Shown: positions 60,333 through 64,000 of the stretch, in pieces
How positions within the stretch are numbered: position 1 is the stretch's first letter
Layout of the letters: every line of letters begins with the position of its first letter
DNA from: Diplonema papillatum
Taxonomy: Eukaryota > Euglenozoa > Diplonemea > Diplonemida > Diplonemidae
Assembly (NCBI GenBank): GCA_030068145.1
Contig: JAPJBO010000038.1
Coordinates: 423,001-487,000, forward strand
DNA: 64,000 nucleotides
Direction: 5' to 3'
Program-made: the position numbers and the translations under genes
Notes under the pieces: generated by a model
The model's database searches: none
Told to the model about the DNA's origin: nothing
Seen by the model: only the letters and a program-made list of their open reading frames with translations

Positions 60333-60896
60333 TATCACCTGACTCTACTTGGGCAGCATTCCGCAGGCCGGGCTGGTCGATTAGCACGGACTCGATGCCG
60401 TGGTGGTGATTCCCCGTTTCGTCGTCGGCCCTGCAACACATCCTTTGCACTACGGTGCCCGTTCTCTGCAAGACGTCCCTCAGGTACTGAGGGTAGGTGC
60501 TTGCTGTGCCGCTATTCGACTCATCCTGTGATTTTTTTGACCGGCAGTTGCCGCTGTGGTTAGTGTGTTGGGCCATCAGCCTTCTCCTGTTCGAACCGCC
60601 GCTTCTTGCTAGCAGGCGGGGTTTTCACGTTCTCCTGAAGTGACCTTTTTGGCGGCAGTTGCCGCATGTAACCTCACGATGGCTGCAGCAGGCAGAAATA
60701 CAGCCCAAGGCCTCGTGATTCGCTGCCATCGTGACCTTCTTCGGCAGCGTCTGGCACCACACGGCTTTGATCGTGGGTCCTTCATCCACTTAAAGTTGCG
60801 GAGTTCGTTCTTCACCTCTACCTGCAAAGAGTTCCACAAACTCGGAGACGGTCCTCGCTGGTGCTCTTCTTTACTTTACTACCACACCCCAGACAA

Positions 60897-61270
60897 TCTA
60901 GGTGTCATGGGGGCCTTCACGAGGCGACACTGTTGACAGCACCTTAATTGAGTTGCGGTCGCCGATCCCCAACCGCCAGCATCATGTCCTTGACGCGACG
61001 CGGAACGAAGTGCTGCTTAGCAGCTAATGGCCTGTGATGGCTGAGTGCACACCCGAGCACGGCTGCATCCTCGTGTTGTGGCCGTGTTGTGTATAAGGCT
61101 TCGTGGGGGCCTGGTCAACCACCTCATCACTAGAGGCACAAACCTTTCGCGACCGCGATTGGATGCCGGGGGCAGGTCTCCATGACGAAGAGAAAAGTAA
61201 AGCAAGACCTGCCCCCTGCGCCTGCTGTCACCGGCCGCCTCGGCAGACAACACATACTACTACTAGCAAC
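60897..61270 (+). mobile_element. SINE-like repeat, copy 6 (subfamily B, longest)
   Basis: TAGGTGTCATGGGGGCCTTC to ACACATACTACTACTAGC. It contains CTGCATCCTCGTGTTGTGGC and GACCTGCCCCCTGCGCCTGC common to all copies. Confidence 0.6.
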
Positions 61271-61304
61271 ACTAATCTTTCGCGGGCGGCGCCGAAGCTT
61301 TACG

Positions 61305-61480
61305 GGTTAAGAAGACGACTCAAAGCATAGACATATAGATCGCTCAAAGCATCTGCAGAATAACACGAAAAGCCTCCAGGCAAAAACCCGTTTTCACAGT
61401 TCTACACAGTAGTTAATTTGTAAGGACCAACCACAGATAAAAGGTGTGGGATAAATCGGCAGCCGCTGCTTAACGGCTTT
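61305..61480 (+). repeat. Dispersed repeat plus LINE 5' signature (unit B)
   Basis: As at 45632-45800; the TATA-like box here reads AGATAAAAGGTGTGGGATAA. Confidence 0.6.
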
Positions 61481-61872
61481 ATCACGCATACGTGCTGATC
61501 CGTGTGGTCCGTGTACTTAAAAGTTCCCAGTGCTTACTAACGGCTTTATCACGTGGGCGGCTCTGAGATTACCCCCCTTAGGTGTCACCACTGGTATCGT
61601 TACCCATACTACACCTTTCCTGCATCGTTCTAGTCCGTGAGTCCGGTTCGCTGTGTCGTTGAATGCCTATTACCTTCCGTAGTGTGAGATGTGTGAAATG
61701 GACTTCGGTAGTCGGACAACCTATACCAGCCGTCGGTGACACGCATTTTCAGCAATTCTGGTGGAATCAGCTAACCCGGTGTCCCCTGTTGCACCCCATC
61801 TTCTCTGGTACAACAGTGTTCGCTCACAGAGGCACCATTATTTCGGCTCAAGGTAAAAGTTGCATTCTCCAG
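61481..61872 (+). promoter_or_regulatory. Upstream region of GRAM copy 3
   Basis: Contains two GCTT..TAACGGCTTTATCACG repeats (61467 and about 61533) and ends in TTGCATTCTCCAG at 61872. GTGTTCGCTC near 61817 is shared with copy 1 (about 29355). Promoter function is not shown. Confidence 0.35.
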
Positions 61873-61908
61873 GTTCACACCCTCGCCCCACGCTAAACCC
61901 GAGTAACC

Positions 61909-62646
61909 ATGCCGAACACGTCGGAGAGAGCCACTTTCCAGCCCACGACGTGCGGGCCTGCAAAGTACACTGGTGGCGCGCCGATGCCGACACAAGTTGT
62001 GAACAAAGCAACGCCGGAAGAACAACGCAAGGTGGAACAACACCACGAGGCGACGAAGGCACAGCAACGCGTCGAGTACGCGCAGGCAGCGCACCAAGAG
62101 AACAAAGAACACAAGAAGGGAATGATGGACAAGGCAAAGAGCGCGGCTCACCTCGCGGGAGCCAAGACAGCCGCCGCACTGTCCAACACGCAGCACTCGA
62201 TGACAGACAGGTTCCACAAGAAGGCAAGCGACGCAGAACAGAAGTGGTTCATGCAATGCTTCCCTGAGCTGCACAAGACCGAGACTGTGATCGAGGTGTA
62301 CCAATGCTTGTACGTCGACGGCAAGGCACACGAGCACCTTGGGAAGCTGGCAATCACGAACTGTGGTGTTCACTTCGCTGATGGCAACAAAGACAAGAAG
62401 CTGAGCTTGAAGGAGTCTGCTCCGTACAAGTTGATTGCCAGCCTGCACATCACAGAGACGACGCCGAAGCGACTCGATGTGTACACGACTGACAGCAGAG
62501 TGTTCCACTTCAAGAACCTGCGGTCGGAGAACATCGAGCACACGAGTGTCGAGGAGACAATCTACGAGGCACACAACTGGATGGACTTCCACTGGAGAAA
62601 GGCCTCCGCAGTGCCACACCCAGCGGCGACGTACCACTCTTCGTGA
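61909..62646 (+). CDS. GRAM-domain protein, copy 3
   Basis: 245 residues, apparently identical in protein sequence to copy 1 despite 32 kb separation, with only scattered silent changes (for example GAACAACGC for GAACAGCGC). The 36-nt leader and acceptor (AG at 61871-61872) are present. It is the first member of a head-to-tail pair with a repeat unit of 1,269 bp. The near absence of amino-acid change points to a functional gene or very recent copying. Confidence 0.75.
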   Translation: MPNTSERATFQPTTCGPAKYTGGAPMPTQVVNKATPEEQRKVEQHHEATKAQQRVEYAQAAHQENKEHKKGMMDKAKSAAHLAGAKTAAALSNTQHSMTDRFHKKASDAEQKWFMQCFPELHKTETVIEVYQCLYVDGKAHEHLGKLAITNCGVHFADGNKDKKLSLKESAPYKLIASLHITETTPKRLDVYTTDSRVFHFKNLRSENIEHTSVEETIYEAHNWMDFHWRKASAVPHPAATYHSS

Positions 62647-63141
62647 ATGGAGCCAAGCACCAAGTTCCAGCTCTGCACACTTTATGCAGTCAGGACAACG
62701 TTCTAATCTGCTTCTAACCTTCGGGGGTCAGTTTGACCAACACCAGGCACCGACCCTCCAACCATTGCCCACCTTACTTTCCCCTCCCTAGTTGCACCGC
62801 AGGTACGTCACACGACGTCACTGGCTAGTTGCGTTAAAGCCACATTAGCCGTTCCCACCTCGCACGTTACCAACCCTTTTTTTTCAACGCTTTTCCTACC
62901 CAGTACGCCGAGCTACCTCAGTGCCGTACGGCGCCAGTGGTACAGTGCCAGCAAGGCACGCGTTCAAGGGTGGCAATTTCGCTCACGAGAAATCGGTAGG
63001 ATGTGGTGCAACGTCAGTGCGCCGAAGCTCGGGGACCGAGAATCGAATTGTTGAGAGCCTGCACGCTGCTTGTCATTCTTGAGGACACGACCAGTGTGCC
63101 TTCCGTGTATCGCTTGCAAAAGTTAATTCTTCAGTCTTCAG
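62647..63141 (+). other. Intergenic spacer of the GRAM tandem array
   Basis: 3' UTR-like start (AGCCAAGCACCAAGTTCCAG), a pyrimidine-rich stretch near 62770-62800 followed by GCACCGCAGGTACGTCACAC, and TTGAGGACACGACCAG. It ends with the acceptor TCTTCAG at 63141. Confidence 0.6.
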
Positions 63142-63177
63142 GTTCACACCCTCGCCCCACACTAAAGCCGAAGAACC

Positions 63178-63915
63178 ATGCCGAACACGTCCGAGAGAGC
63201 CACTTTCCAGCCCACGACGTGCGGGCCTGCAAAGTACACTGGTGGCGCGCCGATGCCGACACAAGTTGTGAACAAAGCAACGCCGGAAGAACAGCGCAAG
63301 GTGGAACAACACCACGAGGCGACGAAGGCACAGCAACGCGTCGAGTACGCGCAGGCAGCGCACCAAGAGAACAAAGAACACAAGAAGGGAATGATGGACA
63401 AGGCAAAGAGTGCGGCTCACCTCGCGGGAGCCAAGACAGCCGCCGCACTGTCCAACACGCAGCACTCGATGACAGACAAGTTCCACAAGAAGGCAAGCGA
63501 CGCAGAACAGAAGTGGTTCATGCAATGCTTCCCTGAGCTGCACAAGACCGAGACTGTGATCGAGGTGTACCAATGCTTGTACGTCGACGGCAAGGCACAC
63601 GAGCACCTTGGGAAGCTGGCAATCACGAACTGTGGTGTTCACTTCGCTGATGGCAACAAAGACAAGAAGCTGAGCTTGAAGGAGTCTGCTCCGTACAAGT
63701 TGATTGCCAGCCTGCACATCACAGAGACGACGCCGAAGCGACTCGATGTGTACACGACTGACAGCAGAGTGTTCCACTTCAAGAACCTGCGGTCGGAGAA
63801 CATCGAGCACACGAGTGTCGAGGAGACAATCTACGAGGCACACAACTGGATGGACTTCCACTGGAGAAAGGCCTCCGCAGTGCCACACCCAGCGGCGACG
63901 TACCACTCTTCGTAA
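63178..63915 (+). CDS. GRAM-domain protein, copy 4
   Basis: 245 residues, differing from copies 1 and 3 by Lys for Arg in MTDKFHKKAS. Leader, acceptor and 3' flank are conserved. The window ends inside its 3' flank, so the tandem array may continue. Confidence 0.75.
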   Translation: MPNTSERATFQPTTCGPAKYTGGAPMPTQVVNKATPEEQRKVEQHHEATKAQQRVEYAQAAHQENKEHKKGMMDKAKSAAHLAGAKTAAALSNTQHSMTDKFHKKASDAEQKWFMQCFPELHKTETVIEVYQCLYVDGKAHEHLGKLAITNCGVHFADGNKDKKLSLKESAPYKLIASLHITETTPKRLDVYTTDSRVFHFKNLRSENIEHTSVEETIYEAHNWMDFHWRKASAVPHPAATYHSS

Positions 63916-64000
63916 ATAGAGCCAAGCACCAAGTTCCAGCTCTGTACACTTTATGCAGCCAGGACAACGTTCTAGTCTACTTCTAACCTTCGGGGGTCAG

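Larger units (their letters stand above)
60430..63080 (+). repeat. Segmental duplication unit B (matches 44787-47215)
   Basis: Same order as unit A. It retains sequences missing from A, including the full 5' end of the GRAM gene, and is therefore closer to the ancestral form. Confidence 0.85.

Overview
The window is nuclear DNA of a GC-rich, repeat-laden unicellular eukaryote. There are no bacterial operons. The few host genes are split by GT-AG introns or lie in a tandem array, and almost everything else is mobile or satellite DNA. Two element types point to Euglenozoa: an ingi/L1Tc-like LINE with a 2A ribosome-skipping motif (D-I-E-E-N-P-G-P) before its endonuclease, and tyrosine-recombinase retrotransposons ordered gag, YR, RT-RNase H, as in kinetoplastid VIPER/TATE rather than classic DIRS-1. 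Abundant cis-introns and the large repeat load fit a diplonemid better than a trypanosomatid. This assignment is inference; no rRNA or spliced-leader gene was found.

Layout. 0-4.6 kb: a decayed hAT transposon beside an EF-hand-like coding patch, a perfect 30-bp palindrome, and a tRNA-like repeat with a 16-bp satellite. 4.8-11 kb: exons of a probable type I membrane protein (signal peptide and Cys-rich exon, Cys-rich exon, transmembrane exon) whose introns hold satellites, a tRNA-like repeat and a SINE-like repeat. 11-15 kb: a whole-looking YR retrotransposon (element 1) just inside the intron after the transmembrane exon. 15-18.7 kb: satellites, SINE-like copies and a solo terminal repeat. 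18.7-26 kb: a LINE with an inverted 5' part, apparently a twin-priming insertion. 27.4-29.3 kb: a 48-bp minisatellite. 29.4-30.4 kb: GRAM-domain gene copy 1. 31.6-32.6 kb: a TPPP/p25-alpha gene exon. 32.6-36 kb: repeat fragments and an unidentified minus-strand exon. 37-43 kb: a terminal exon and a dense set of satellites. 43.4-47.2 kb: LINE and YR-element debris leading into GRAM copy 2. 48-53 kb: a 75-bp satellite, an RT relic and a 5'-truncated LINE. 53.8-57.1 kb: a second, nearly whole YR element with a SAP-like gag. 58.8-60.2 kb: a third truncated LINE. 60.1-64 kb: a duplicate of the 43.5-47 kb region carrying GRAM copies 3 and 4.

How the parts relate. The three LINE copies share an unusual C-terminal Cys/His array. 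A non-coding repeat family ends in an ACT-rich tail like the LINE 3' end, suggesting SINE-LINE partnership. The LINE 5' sequence, with a TATA-like box, also lies upstream of GRAM copies 2 and 3. Repeat insertion, segmental duplication and tandem expansion have therefore shaped the host genes here.
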